Made by a program: the position numbers and the translations under genes
Source: Anastatus disparis
Lineage: Eukaryota; Arthropoda; Insecta; Hymenoptera; Eupelmidae
NCBI GenBank assembly: GCA_017163975.1
Contig: JAFFSR010000251.1
Coordinates: 9,858,001 to 9,922,000, forward strand
Length of the DNA: 64,000 nt
Direction: 5' to 3'
The notes under the pieces: generated by a model
What the model saw: only the letters and a program-made list of their open reading frames with translations
Told to the model about the DNA's origin: nothing
Database searches by the model: none
In this document: piece after piece, positions 1 to 12,149 of the stretch
Layout of the letters: each line of letters begins with the position of its first letter
How positions within the stretch are numbered: position 1 is the first letter of the stretch

Positions 1-129
1 CTAGCACCATCCAAATTGTCCTCAGTGTTTATTTTGTAGGCTTAAACACCGAAAACAGTTTTCTTACACTTACCGCACGCATTTTAATAACGAAAAATTA
101 CCTAATCGATCAACAAGTTTGCTTAGGCA

Positions 130-235
130 TTAGAGTGGTCACCCATCAAAGTAATGACCGCGCCCAACGCTGTTTAACTTCGTTGATCGGCAGAGGTGCA
201 GTCCCGTAACCTTATCAATGTGCTGATCTGTATAA
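130..235 (-). pseudogene. 5S rRNA-derived fragment
   Basis: Read on the minus strand, 137-200 closely resembles the internal part of a eukaryotic 5S rRNA gene. It has the A-box region (GAAGTTAAACAGCGTTGGG), the GCGCGGTCA stretch and the C-box (TTTGATGGGTGACC), which bind TFIIIA. The 5' and 3' ends of a normal 5S gene are not recognisable and no T-run terminator follows, so it is a decayed copy or the head of a 5S-derived SINE (SINE3 type) whose body would run towards position 1. Similarity was judged by eye from known 5S sequences. Confidence 0.62.
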
Positions 236-1770
236 GTTACTAGTGTTTCATAATTGACTATATTAAAAATTATAGAAATTCAGAAATTCAATATAGGCTC
301 TTACAGCGAAAATAGCATTTATGCTTATAACTTGAAATTATGGTCTTTCATGAATCAAAAATGAAATTGTAGATTTTTTTGTTCCAAATTTAAATTGATC
401 AAAAATATGACTTATCATTGATAAAATAAAAAATTATGAAAAAAATCGATTAAAATTTACATGATTAGAACGCTAACAAGAGTAAATTGTAGATATTTTT
501 TATGAATCAATAAATGTAATGATAATAGTAATTGATTATGAACATTTTTTATAAAAATCATTTGAGAGAAAAAAATATGTTTTTTTTTTTGCGGGATTCC
601 TGCTTGATACAGCCGTGAACTGTACGGTTAAAAACATTTGTGTAATCTGTTAACTTTTTTCGTCTGTTACTTAATGTCTGTTAAATCAACAGACACAAGT
701 ATGTTAATTTAACATATATATTAAATTTTTCACGGACAATTTGTCTGTTAAAGTAACAGACATTTTTGTCTGTAAACAGTTTTTAACAGACGTGTCTGTT
801 AATATTTCTAACCGTGTGTATTCACATTATAACCATATATTCTTGCTGTAAAGTTTCCATCAGAGAAACAAATAAAGTAAGACTCGAGAAATACTGAAGA
901 AAAATCACGAACAAGAAATTGAAATACAAAACTGAATGAAGGCAGCCATATCAATACTTAAATACTGTAACATCATGAACAAACATGACAGATACAACAA
1001 GAATTTAATGTGACTCATCTTGTCAATTTCGTTAAAATAACGTTATCTCCGTAGCTAACAGCCTCTACTGAACATGCTTGATCACCCATGCGAGAAAAGC
1101 CCTCCTAAACATGTGCATTCATCAAGCTATAAACCCTGTCACATTCGTCAACCTTTGGGAAGAATTCCAGGATCTAATATTGTCATTAGCTGATCCACCC
1201 CGTTAAAACGAATTGTAGTTTTTGTGAAATAACCGATCATGAATTGACAAAATGCGGGACAGGAAAATAATAATATAAATATTTATAATCATCCTGGAAG
1301 CCTTAAAATATTCTCGAAATTATTGGTCATCACTAAAACTAAAGTAAAAGTTAATCACGAGGATCCTTATTTCTTTCCAACTTCTTGAATCTTAATTTTA
1401 TTGACCATTTAATATCTTAAAGAGCTAAGGTCAAGATATAACGGTATAAATTTTAATGAATTTCTTAAAACATTCAATAAATAATATTTTGATTTTTAGT
1501 TAAATTAATATTAAAATTATTTAGCTTTACTATAATTCTTAAATATCAAAAATTATAGTAAAGCTTTTTTAAGTAATTAGTAAAATGGTACGTATATGAG
1601 TTGTAAAAAAACAGGATGATAACAAATGTATTAACCCTTTCGGTCACATGAGGACATTTTCTTACACGAACTCTAATTAGTTCATATGAATTAGACAAAC
1701 TTTTTTTTGAGATAAAACAAGTACAATGATTTTAATGGGCAAAATACAAGATATCTAAGAATTTAGAAAA
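236..1770. other. AT-rich DNA without a visible gene
   Basis: No open frame with protein-like composition, no RNA gene and no strong splice pattern is seen here. The only structure is the imperfect inverted repeat at 620-818. Confidence 0.6.
620..818. repeat. imperfect inverted repeat with CTGTTAA motifs
   Basis: The left end (TACGGTTAAAAACA) is roughly complementary to the right end (TTTCTAACCGTGTGTA). Inside, the word CTGTTAA or its complement TTAACAG recurs several times. This looks like a small, decayed non-autonomous DNA transposon; a TA duplication is possible but not clear. Confidence 0.4.
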
Positions 1771-1852
1771 TAAATAGTATTTTATGCCACGTGGGGTAAA
1801 AATGCGGCATTCTAGGCTGGCATGGAGTTAGCTCTCGAGTCAAAGGCGAAAA

Positions 1853-1990
1853 AATAGTATATTATGTACCTCGGGAGGTAAAATAAAGGACAGACCATAG
1901 CACGAGTGAATTGACACCCGAAGCAAAGCCGAGGGTGGCAAACTCGTGCTATGGGTTGTCCATTTTACCTTCCGTGGTGCATATACGATT
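1853..1990. repeat. AATAGTA-type palindromic element, copy 1
   Basis: It begins AATAGTATATTATG, then CCTCGGGAGGTAAAA. The arms ACCATAGCACGAGT and ACTCGTGCTATGG pair around a GC-rich centre (ACCCGAAGCAAAGCCGAGGGT). It ends ACCTTCCGTGGTGCATATACG. The end motif and the GC-rich loop recur at 22529, 62031 and 63068. A related half-end starts at 1773 (AATAGTATTTTATGCC), suggesting nesting. No coding capacity. Confidence 0.6.
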
Positions 1991-2059
1991 TTTTTCAACA
2001 GTGAGGCTAAAATTAGCACTTTTTGTTTTCCGTGCCGCAAAAGTGGTATTTTTAGACCA

Positions 2060-2576
2060 CTGTTGAAAAAAATAATATTTTGGTATGCTATGATTACTAT
2101 TTCGAAAGGATTTGAGCTCAGCTTCCATTTAAAAAAAGTTTCAAGCTTCTAGCTATCAATGCTAAAAAACTATATGCGTTTAAAAATTTAGTAACTTTTT
2201 TAGTGACTTTGTTTAATTTTCTGTAACTAGGGAAATATTGAGCGTTTGTAAGTACCGTAAAGGACGTAGTTCCTGATCAGGGCGTAATTTCTGATCATTA
2301 TTTATTATAAATCATAATCTTTAAGATTTTAGTAGGAAAAACTTTTTTCTAATTTATGAGGAAAAATAGATTGAGCGTAAGAAATGCTTCGTTTGTGTGA
2401 AAAAGAAATATACTTTTACTTTTTTACATATAAATATGTGATAAGAAATACCTCTTAGCTGATCAGAAATTACGTCCTTAACGGTATAACTTTAGCTTTT
2501 TCCATATTTTGTCATCTGAAAACTTATCCCAAAGTTTGAGTAAAATCCGTGATTCAGAGTTGTGATACTCTCCTGG
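2060..2576. repeat. one arm of a CNAGGAGAG palindromic MITE, interrupted
   Basis: This is a diverged copy of one arm of the element at 6615-7277. It shares TTTCGAAAGGATT, the GAGCTCAGCTTCCATTT region, AGTAACTTTTTTAGTGA, and ends with ACTCTCCTGG followed by TAA. A 230-bp TA-flanked MITE (2255-2484) is inserted in it. The other arm is missing. Confidence 0.7.
2255..2484. mobile_element. 230-bp TA-flanked MITE, copy 1
   Basis: Terminal inverted repeats are CCGTAAAGGACGTA and TACGTCCTTAACGG, flanked by TA on both sides. The ends contain TGATCAG words. A copy of the same length in the opposite orientation sits at 19038-19267 inside the Harbinger-like element. TA duplications suggest mobilisation by a Tc1/mariner-type transposase (inference). 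Confidence 0.8.
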
Positions 2577-2579
2577 TAA

Positions 2580-3297
2580 GGACAACATTTAAAAAAGCTT
2601 CTGAAATCATATTGAAAGCTTTATATTTTACGCAGAAAAAGTGAAAAATACTTGATTAAATTGTAAAATAACGTACTAAATCAAAAAATAATAAAAAAAT
2701 TAATTGTTTTTTTTTTATAAAAAATATTTTACAGTATAGTAGTGTAAAATCACTTAATGACATAAATTTGCACAATAAGGTATTAAGTTGCAAAATAATA
2801 CAAAAAGATTGGTTTTTTTATAAAAATCGAATAGACATTCGAATCGTACAGTGGTTAGACGGATCTTATAAAGGATAGAAAATACATTAAAAAAGATATT
2901 GTGTGCTGTAAAAATAAAATAAATCTTTATTAGATCTAAAGTAATCTTAAAAAAATTATCAAAATCTGGATCATGCAGGAAATCTGCAAAAATCAGAATG
3001 TCTCATCATTTATTTGTAAATGTGATTACGAGATCATAAAGAACACACTAATTATATCAAGAGGCGTGGTCGCGTCTCGACGGGAAATTTAAATACTAAG
3101 GTCTATCAAGCGTGTCTCTCTTATACTTTGAAACAAAACATCTGAAATTTCAAAATCATATTCTGTAAAAAAAAATTAAAATAATATAAAATTCAATACT
3201 AACAATGCCCGATTTTTTTCATTCTTTTTAATAAAAAAAAGGCCTAATAATCAGTTTACTCAAATACGTAAAAACTTGATTTAAAATTTTAAAGCCT
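2580..3297. other. AT-rich DNA without a visible gene
   Basis: Poly-A and poly-T tracts dominate; no supported feature is seen. Confidence 0.6.
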
Positions 3298-3494
3298 AGG
3301 TCTTCAATGGCTCACTTGACAAAGCGATGGATTCGCAACCTGGGGTCCCGAGTTCAAATCCCGGTCTCGGCTAATTGATACAAGCACCACTGTTCGTTAC
3401 ATGTGCTTTGTTCGCGAATACGTTGAAAATCTCCGTCGCTTATTAGCATCGTAATGATAGCATGAATACAGTGACGTTAAAAAAAAAAAAAAAA
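3298..3494 (+). mobile_element. tRNA-derived SINE, plus strand
   Basis: The tRNA-like head has an A box (AATGGCTCACTTGACAAAG) and a B box (GAGTTCAAATCCC), the two parts of an internal RNA polymerase III promoter. A shared body follows (AAGCACCACTGTTC, ATGTGCTTTGTTC, CTCCGTCGCTTATTAGCAT, then CAGTGACGTTA) and an A-rich tail to 3494. The same body occurs at 10869 (plus) and 35512 (minus). Confidence 0.85.
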
Positions 3495-3819
3495 ATCAAA
3501 GTTTTTTATTTATTAAAAAAGAAGCCATATTTTTGAGGTTCACATTTTACTATTGTATCAGAATTAATAAGTGTTTAATTATAGGCATAACTGTTATTTT
3601 TTAATATATTTTCAGCATTGATTTGCCCAGTTATTATTTCACAAAAGATAAATGACAAGTAATTTTATCATCTAAATTCTTCATATAAATTAGATATATT
3701 TAATTATTTATTCAGAGCACAAAAATTCTGATTTTGCAAAATTTGACCATTAAAAATATGTTAGTTTAAAACATTCTGTAAATAGTTAAGTAGGCATTTT
3801 GAATGAAAAAAACGTGCAT

Positions 3820-3832
3820 ATACATATGTATG

Positions 3833-3874
<42 letters not shown>
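3820..3874. repeat. (TA)n/(TATG)n microsatellite
   Basis: TATG repeats pass into a pure TA run. The ~200 bp between this run and the TA run at 4098 is noticeably more GC-rich and looks like unique sequence, without a convincing frame. Confidence 0.95.
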
Positions 3875-3878
<4 letters not shown>

Positions 3879-4097
3879 GTTATCGTTTATCTCTTTGACG
3901 AGTGAAAGGAGGAAGCCAAAGCCAAGGCATACACGGTTGACCTTGCGCTTCTAAGTTTTCCTTTCCGCTTTAATCCCTTCGATTTCTTCCCCTACCCTCT
4001 CAATGTCAAGGCGTGCGCGAGAATGGTTCATTCTTTTTTTGTCGCGCGTTGTATCTTATATCTAGATCTCTAATAAAGATTGCAATGTATTTTATAT

Positions 4098-4103
4098 TTA
4101 TAA

Positions 4104-4155
<52 letters not shown>
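4098..4155. repeat. (TA)n microsatellite
   Basis: Long alternating TA run. The apparent Ile/Tyr-rich frame over it is a product of the repeat. Confidence 0.95.
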
Positions 4156-4159
<4 letters not shown>

Positions 4160-4197
4160 TGCGTATTTTATACTATTTTAAAATATCTATTCTAAAA

Positions 4198-4558
4198 TCG
4201 ACGGTTCCTATTGCAAAAGACTTAACTCAAAAAAAAACGGTTGGAAAAGACTTATCTCGTACGAAAAGTTGGAAAAGATTTATCACGCCAGTTGAAAAAA
4301 TCAGCAAGATAATCTTTGGCAATATAGGGCAAATTTTGATGAATAAAAATTTTGATTTTTAACGTTTGTAAAATAGTAAAGAATGTACTAATCAATAGCT
4401 TTGATAATTAAAATTTTTATTTATTAAAGTCTGTCCTATATTATCATAAGTTTATAATTTTTTCAGTTTTCGAGATAAGCCTTTTCCAACTTTTCGCATG
4501 AGATAAGTCTTTTCCAAACGCTTTTGCGAGATAAGTCTTTTCCAATAGGGATCGTCGA
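4198..4558. mobile_element. MITE-like element with inverted subterminal repeats
   Basis: The ends are imperfect inverted repeats (TCGACGGTTCCTATTG and CAATAGGGATCGTCGA). Next to each end the word GGAAAAGACTTATCTCG or a close variant occurs about three times, inverted between the two sides. Such arrays are typical transposase-binding sites of DNA transposons. No coding capacity; flanks are A-rich, so the target duplication is unclear. Confidence 0.75.
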
Positions 4559-5776
4559 AATATAAAAAAAGAATCCGTTTTAAATTTTATTAAAATTTTA
4601 TTTCATTGATTCAATATTGTGTAAATCTCATAACTGATATTTCGACAATAAAACTAAATAATAACAAATTTTAATAAAACGAATTGATATCAGATTATTT
4701 CCTATTGAATAAACAATTTCAGTTAAGCGTTGGAATCCAATGAAGCTTGACACCCAATACGAATAAAAATATTCATTGAATATCTAATGAAATTCATTGA
4801 ATTTAAGATTAAGAGACTTAAAAAAAATTAGTTTAAAGTATAGATTAATGTAATATCTAATATATTAAAATTTAATAATACATGTAATTTTTTATGACAA
4901 ATAATGTATTCACTAAATCATTAAGATTATAAAATTTTTACATGTTCTTATTTTATATTGAAATTTAAAAAATAATAATGTTAATATTACTTACTGTTTG
5001 TCAAGTATGATATAAAAAAAATTGATATAATTATTATTTTAAAGTTGTTCAAGTGGAGTTTTAATTCAAGCTTGACCTAATAGTATTGATTACATAAACT
5101 TTTTGTTAAATATACTGATCTTATTTTTCTTTTTCTTTGCTTATGAACTGTAATAACCGGTTAAACAATAAAGATAAAATTATAAACGAAGAAAGCTTTG
5201 AAAAAGCAAATGTTTATTTCATATTTAAGTTATTATTAACTTGAAAATCTTCGTATTGTATAGCATTATTTTTGAACTTAAAATACTCATTGTGATATAT
5301 ACTTTTGTCGTGTTCCGAAAGTCTCTTGGTCCGAAATTAAGTAAAACGTAATGTGCAAAGTTAAATTTTACATTACAACAAAATATTACGTAAATGTCGA
5401 CAGTAGACGGGCAACTTTTATTATAATATATCTTTTAAATCTCGTCAAGCTTTCTAGAACTAAACTTCAGAACAGTTACTATTTGAGATAACGTTTGTAA
5501 ATAACGTATTTATGATTAATGAATACATTATTCACAATTAGTTACATAATAAAAATATTTAATTATATTTAAAATTCTCTTTTTAAATCGTTATAAAATG
5601 CGAAGAAACTTAAAAACTACTGTTTGATAACGCCAAATAAAAGATAATTCTATTTTTTAATCAAAATAGTAAAATTATAAACAGTTGTGATAAAATTATC
5701 ATTATATAATTTTCAATTTAACGACGTTCTTTTACTTAAAAAGGTTATTTTATAAATGATTTTCTAAGCTGTCTTT
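4559..5776. other. AT-rich DNA without a visible gene
   Basis: No gene, RNA gene or clear repeat seen. Confidence 0.55.
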
Positions 5777-6035
5777 GGTTTTTGGTCCAATCTTAATAAA
5801 ATAAACTTTATTTTCTTCACTGAGAAATTTCAAGAGGAGTAAACACAGGAAAATTTTAAATGCAATTAGCTATGCATAATATCAATTTATGTATTAAATT
5901 TGCCTGCTTTTCTTTTAAACAAATTGATATTACACATCACTGGCTAATTGTATTTATAAATTTTCGCATGGATAATTCTTCTGAAAGTTCTTTAAAGAAA
6001 ATAAGTTTTATGTTATTATGATTGGACCAAAAACA
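5777..6035. mobile_element. decayed palindromic MITE (GGTCCAAT ends)
   Basis: Left arm TTTTTGGTCCAATCTTA is the complement of right arm ATGATTGGACCAAAAAC with few differences. Complementarity continues inward (TTTATTTTCTT with AAGAAAATAAG; GCAATTAGC with GGCTAATTG). About 260 bp, non-coding. Confidence 0.7.
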
Positions 6036-6202
6036 AAAAAATTGACTTTTTTTTTATTAACAGTAGTAGAGCAACTATGTTTTTAATTTGTTAGAAAACA
6101 AATTGCTTCTTTCTCTTTAAGTTTATAATTCACTCATATTCTTTTCTAATATTAGTAAAATTGATATGACAAAGTTTAAGAAATTATTTATAAAAGATCC
6201 CT

Positions 6203-6206
<4 letters not shown>

Positions 6207-6232
<26 letters not shown>
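6207..6232. repeat. (GA)n microsatellite
   Basis: Pure GA dinucleotide run of about 26 bp. Confidence 0.9.
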
Positions 6233-6234
<2 letters not shown>

Positions 6235-6614
6235 CGTCCTTATCAAAGGTTATAAATAACTGATTCGTTTTTTGCTTTTACTGTGTACCGCTTTAAATGC
6301 ACTTAGCTCCCTCGAACTTGAATTATAACTTCTGCAAGTAATTTTTCACAGTTGCAGTTGTATAAAATATTTTATGATAATAATGTCCTTAGAGCGAAAA
6401 TAATTTTTTGGTGAATCTAAATAGTACTGTTTTTAATTTTTTTTATCCGAAAGTTAGAAGCGATTTCAAGATCTAATACACTTAAAATGGTGAATATTAT
6501 TAAAATGAGATAAAAGGATGTTTTACGAATTGAAGGTATATCTTGAAATAAACTTGAAAACTTCTTATCTATAATTTGATACATTCTCTTGGTAACAGTC
6601 GACACGATTACTCA

Positions 6615-7277
6615 CTAGGAGAGTATCAGACCTCCGGATCATGGATTTTGCTCTAACTTTGAGATAAGTTTTCAGATGTCAAAATATGGAAAAAACCAGA
6701 GTTATAGACCCCAACGCTTAATATTTCTCTAGTTGCAGTCAATTAAAGAAAATCACTAAAAAAGTTACTAGATTTTCAAACGCTTATAGTTCTTTAGCAT
6801 TAACAGCTAGACGTTTTTAACTGTTTTTAAATGAAAGCTGAGCTCGAATCCTTTCGAAATAACACCTATAGCATATCAAAATATTATTTTTTCCCAAACT
6901 ACAGTGTTATAAAAATTATACTATATTTTAGCATTTATTATTAATTAATGTTTTTAAAAGAAAATTTAGGTCGAATTCTTATAACGCTGTAGCTTTGGGG
7001 AAAAATAATATTTTAATATGTTATAGGTGCTATTTCGAAAGGATTGGAGCTGAGCTTTCATTTAAAAACAGCTACAAACGTCTAGCTGTTAATGCTAAAG
7101 AACTATAAGCGTTTGAAAATCTAGTAACTTTTTTAGTGATTTTCTTTAATTGCCTGCAACTAGGGAAATATTAAGCGTTGGGGTCTAGAACTTTGGTTTT
7201 TTCCATATTTTGACATCTAAAAACTTATCTCAAAGTTAGAGCAAAATCCGTGATCCGGAGGTCTGATACTCTCCTAG
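6615..7277. mobile_element. CNAGGAGAG palindromic MITE, full copy
   Basis: A 663-bp inverted repeat with termini CTAGGAGAGTATCAGACC and GGTCTGATACTCTCCTAG, flanked on both sides by TCA (6612-6614 and 7278-7280). The arms match over roughly 300 bp. Relatives are at 2060-2576, 48621-49909 and 53434-53979, flanked by TAA or TGA. Three-base TNA duplications suggest a PIF/Harbinger-type transposase (inference). Confidence 0.85.
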
Positions 7278-7280
7278 TCA

Positions 7281-10200
7281 GATCAATTTAATTATAATAA
7301 TTAATTGTGATAATCTCTGAACGCAGTCTAATAGATAGACCGCAAATTTATTCTGAAGAATGTACCGCTATAATCTAACTCTAAGCCTTTGACATTAATA
7401 TTATTGTCATTAATAGTTCTAGACCATTATCTTAATAAGTAATTAAAAATGTAAATACTAATTACTTATTTTCGCATTTTTATATATTTTCATTGAATTA
7501 TGAAATTTATTAATATCAACGTTTTATCTAATTTTTTAACTTTGAAATTTAAAAATTTATTAACACGTTTATACATTAAGAAAATAAGGCTAAAACATTT
7601 AAAAATTGAAAAATAATTAAGATCATAACTTGTTTTAGATTGAGACTAAAATGCTTTATGAAATCTGGTTCATGATTTGTTACTAAAAGTTTATGAATGC
7701 TACGCTTTGAATAAAGGATTTTGATTCACGTGTATTGTGTATCCATAATAGTAATAATGTATTATTAATTATACAATATTGTTACATTATGTTTGTAATA
7801 TTAATATTGAAGTAGTTTTGTGATAATTCAAATGGATATAATTTCATACCTATTTGTAGAAATAAGTTATAACATACATTTATTCAAATATTGGAATAAT
7901 CAATAATTAATAATTATGAGATAATCCTTTATATTATTCTTTTATAGGAATTACATCATATTTATAAATGAAAAAATTATTTAATAAAATATAAAAATAT
8001 TTTATTAAATAATTTTTTCATTTATAAATATGATGTGATTCCTATAAGAGAATTTATACTCCGACTTAAGAGGAAGTATGGAATTTTTAAAAGTTGATAA
8101 ATAAAAAATTGAGCTTGAGGAAGATTAAAATTTCAAGCAGTAACCATACAGCGAAGCTAAAAATAAATTTATTATTTATAAAAGTATATTAAAAATATCG
8201 AGACATTTCAAATTGGGTTATTGATTCGAATGTTTCAAATATACGTGATATAACAATAAAATAATATTAATAGATAGGAAATTGTTAAAAAAGTAAAGAA
8301 TGCTTTCAATATATATATAACTTTCTCTTTTTATTTAAATGTAAAAGAGATAAAATCGATTTTCTATTCCTTTAATAAAATATTCTGCTTAATGTAGCTG
8401 AAAATTCTGTATAAAGTACCGTTCTATATATATACATATATATCTTACAAAATAAAACTAAATTAAATTTACAACAGAAATAGAAAATATATTTCTTTTA
8501 AAAAGTTTAAATCTTAACCATTTTTATTTTTCGTGTCACGTCTTTTCAATTTTACGATGATACGGCACTATTTTGCAAGACGTTCTCAAAACTTATAATC
8601 AATTTGAAAATAACGAAAAAATATCCGCTAATGTTAGGAATAAAAGTATATAAAGGTTATAATCCAAGAGTAATATTGATATACAAATTTTTTAATATTA
8701 TTTATTTTGTCCTATAATGTTGTTGTCCTATAATACTGACTTGCTCCCATTTTGCTGTAATTTTTAATTAAAATTAAAATTATTGAAAATTCAATTTTAG
8801 GTAGTTCTACAACTTTTCGAGTGATCCGAAAATAAAATTATAATGGTAGAATTTTGCATACAACTAAAATATCTGCTGAATTTCAATGCTGCTTTCCGTG
8901 TAGTACTTCAACATTGATTCTTATGAGAGACTTTTGCCAAGAATCCGTAAAAGGAAAGAGTTTTTATTGATATTGATCCAATAGATGTTTAAGAAACGGA
9001 AGATTAAAAGTTATAAACGATAAAAATTTTTTTAAGCTGTTTAAATTATTCTATAATATTAGCTTCATTCTATTTTGTTGTATTGAGAATTTATGTAAAA
9101 ATCAATTAAACAGAGAATGTATAAATAAAAACTCTGATTTTAAGTATAACACAAATATATTCTTCTCAAAAGTATTAAGTTGCTTAGTTGAACATAAAGC
9201 CTTGACAATTGACCTGTTATGTGTAAAGGCCTAAATATTATATTATTTCGTTCCTTTAGCCCTTACAGCCCCTTTCCTTCGAGCTGTTCAGCATGTCCAC
9301 TTTTCTTTTAGACCTCACATGTTTACACCAAGGGTCGCTATTATAAAAATTATGTGTTGCCTATCCCTTGTTTATTGAGTTATGACCATTAATGATATTA
9401 GTGTTGTACGTAGATGTATACATTTTTTGTAAGGATAACATGCAGCTTTCATTTAATTCAATAAGTTGAAAGTTTGACATTAAATTTTCATGAAATTTTA
9501 AAAAGTGATCTCAACTATCATAAGCAGTAATAAATTCGTCATTTTGCAAAAAGATCCAAATTTTAAAAATAAAAATAAAATTTTTTCAAAATTCTACTAG
9601 GTATATTACATTATTAAATTTACTTAGATTATCTTAATACAAGGAGGCTTTAAAATAATCTTAAAGGTATTAAAAAAAGCTAGTTTATTATGAAATTTTA
9701 TATTTGAGAAATAAAGTGGTACTTTAACATTCTTACTCATAAAAAGTTTTAATGAAAAATTATAAATTTACGCTCTTATTAGAAAATGCTTGTAGCGCTA
9801 AGTTCGCTGATGATTTTCTATCATGAATTTTCCATATGAATACGCTTCACTCGCATAACCTTATAAACTTCGATTAATCAATGCATGTTAACGTGTGTCT
9901 CCCTCTACTTCTCCATAACTAAAAGGGTCGGATAGTAGTTAGATAATTACGGCTAAGTGGATCGGTCGCTTCATTAAAGATGTTTCCGAGCTGTCGATCG
10001 TGCAATGTTGGAAAAGCCATGTGAGTGTGTGCGAGAGAGGGAAGAAGAGAAAGAAAGAGAAAAGGAAAGAGATAAAAGCATACTACACCTTTGCAAAGAC
10101 GACCTACTTTGACTCTCTTTGCTGTGTGCCATACTACCACTTTCTTATATTAAATGACTTGTACAGATTCTATAAGCCTTTTCAAGTCTCTATTATTTTT

Positions 10201-10868
10201 TTTTATTTTTTCAAAGATTTCTTATGTTTTATGGATTATTTTTAAAAAACGACAAGGTGTTGCTTTATACTTTTAATAACATTTCAATATAGTTCATTGT
10301 TGATTTTAAGATTATTTTTAAAAACATTACATAAAATCATTGCAAATAAATAAAAGTCCTCTGACGTGAAAATTTTAAATGAGATCTCATGTTTATAAGA
10401 AATCTTACGTAGATCTCATAAGGATCTTACGGCGATTTTCAATTTTTTATATCATTTCCACGCGAGCTGGTTATAAGTAGTGAGCAAATAATTGTGACCA
10501 AGCTATTTTATAAAATATAATATGAAATTAAAGTTTCTAGAATTTATTTTTGTAAAATTTACTTTATTTAGTAATTTTTTTTTCACAAATTTTAATTAAT
10601 GTGCAATTAATTGACATTTTTTTGTAAATTTGAACTACGATTTGGTTATACGGGAGCCTTGAAAGTTCATCGCAACTTCTAAATTTAACTTTTGTTTTTA
10701 CAAAAATTAGTAAAGAAAAAACTGAATTTTAGTTTAAGGTAGTTCTTTCGATAACTAATAGTTTGTTATTCATAAAAATTAAAAAACCGGATTAACTTTT
10801 GAAACTTTCAACAAAGCTCATTTTTCCAAAGGAAGAAAAGGAAATATTATATTATTAAAGAATTTTTC
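7281..10868. other. gene-poor AT-rich DNA
   Basis: No gene is supported. A hairpin lies at 7930-8056. The stretch 9880-10140 is more GC-rich with a purine tract (GAGAGAGG..AAAGAGAAA) and may be an untranslated exon or regulatory DNA, but nothing decides this. Confidence 0.5.
7930..8056. repeat. ~125-bp hairpin
   Basis: TATAGGAATTACATCATATTTATAAATG and its near complement flank an AT-only centre, giving arms of about 50 bp. Likely a very small palindromic MITE. Confidence 0.75.
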
Positions 10869-11065
10869 GAGGTCGTCAGTGGCTGAGGCGGTAGAGTGAT
10901 AAATTCGTAATCTCGAGGTCCCGAGTTCGATTCCCGCTTTCGGCCATTTTATACAAGCACCACTGTATATACAATATATGTGTTTTGTTCACAAATACAC
11001 TGACGACCTTCGTCGCTAATTAGCATCACAATAATAGCATAATACAGCAACGTTAAATAAAAAAT
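10869..11065 (+). mobile_element. tRNA-derived SINE, plus strand
   Basis: Same family as at 3298. A box GTGGCTGAGGCGGTAGAG, B box GAGTTCGATTCCC, then the shared body (AAGCACCACTGTATA, TGTGTTTTGTTCAC, CGTCGCTAATTAGCATCA) and the end CAGCAACGTTAAATAAAA. Confidence 0.85.
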
Positions 11066-11078
11066 AGTATATTGTGTA

Positions 11079-12149
11079 CACTGAGAGAAAAGTTTAATAA
11101 CTGTTAAAATATCTGTATATTTGATTTTAGTTTTGAGTTTTCTTAGTATTTATTGTATTATATATTAATAATTAATATATATAAAGCTAATAACTTCATA
11201 TATTTACTATAAAACTTTACGTATCTTTAGAAAGAATATAATATCTTAACTATTAATATTTGATTTCAACTATTAAGATTTATATATTTAATTAGAATCT
11301 ACAATATATACAGTGCCGTCCATAAATTCGGGATCACTCAGAGGAAAAAATTGCTGGAGAAAAATCGCAATAACTCGGTAAATATAGGTCGTATAGAAAT
11401 TCTAAAAAAAACGATTTTAAAGTACTCCTCAAGAGCTTTAAAAACGCTGTATTATATTATTTTAAAAGTTTTTTTATGGTATTAAAAAAATTACTTAAAA
11501 ATAAACATTTTTTGCCAATTTTTTAAATTTTAGATTCGCTCACACCGTTTTTCGAGTATAAGATAAAAAAATCTGAAAAAAATATAATTTAAAGTACTCT
11601 AAAAGAGCTTTAATTTGCATTTTTTAAAAATTTTTTACAATGATTTTTCGTCAAGTTATAAAGCTTTAAAGATAGGCATTTTTGATGTTTTTTTCAGAAA
11701 ATTGGCCATTTTTCTGCAAAAAACACCAAAAAATGCCCAACTTTAAAACTTCATATCTTGACGAAAATCATTGTAAAAATTTTAAAAATGCAAATTAAAG
11801 CTCTTTAGAGTACTTTAAATTATATTTTTTTCAGATTTTTTTATCTTATACTCGAAAAACGGTGTGAGCGAATCTAAAATTTAAAAAATTGGCAAAAAAT
11901 GTTTATTTTTAAGTAATTTTTTTAATACCATAAAAAAACTTTTAAAATAATATAATACAGCGTTTTTAAAGCTCTTGAGGAGTACTTTAAAATCGTTTTT
12001 TTTAGAATTTCTATACGACCTATATTTACCGAGTTATTGCGATTTTTCTCCAGCAATTTTTTCCTCTGAGTGATCCCGAATTTATGGACGGCACTGTACT
12101 TTAATAGTTAATATACTAAGTTAACAGTTATGAAATCTTTCTCTCAGTG
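11079..12149. mobile_element. CACTGAGAG-ended MITE hosting a nested palindrome
   Basis: Outer inverted ends CACTGAGAGAAAAG and CTTTCTCTCAGTG, each followed inward by an inverted ACTGTTAA/TTAACAGT match, and flanked by TA (11077-11078 and 12150-12151). The 786-bp palindrome at 11311-12096 is inserted in it. TA target sites suggest a Tc1/mariner-type source. Confidence 0.7.
11311..12096. mobile_element. 786-bp near-perfect palindromic transposon
   Basis: Starts CAGTGCCGTCCATAAATT and ends with its exact complement, flanked by TA on both sides. The arms appear identical for about 300 bp and differ only near the centre (about 11660-11740). Termini beginning CAGTGCCG with TA duplication are typical of Tc1/mariner-type elements. 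No open frame; as a transcript it would fold into one long double strand. High arm identity suggests recent origin or ongoing arm correction. Confidence 0.9.

Noticed and set aside
3298..3370. Functional tRNA gene
   Set aside because: Only A and B boxes are kept; the cloverleaf is imperfect and SINE body and tail follow, as at 10869 and 35512.
4013..4362. Ile/Tyr repeat protein frame
   Set aside because: It translates a TA microsatellite and then an inverted-repeat element.
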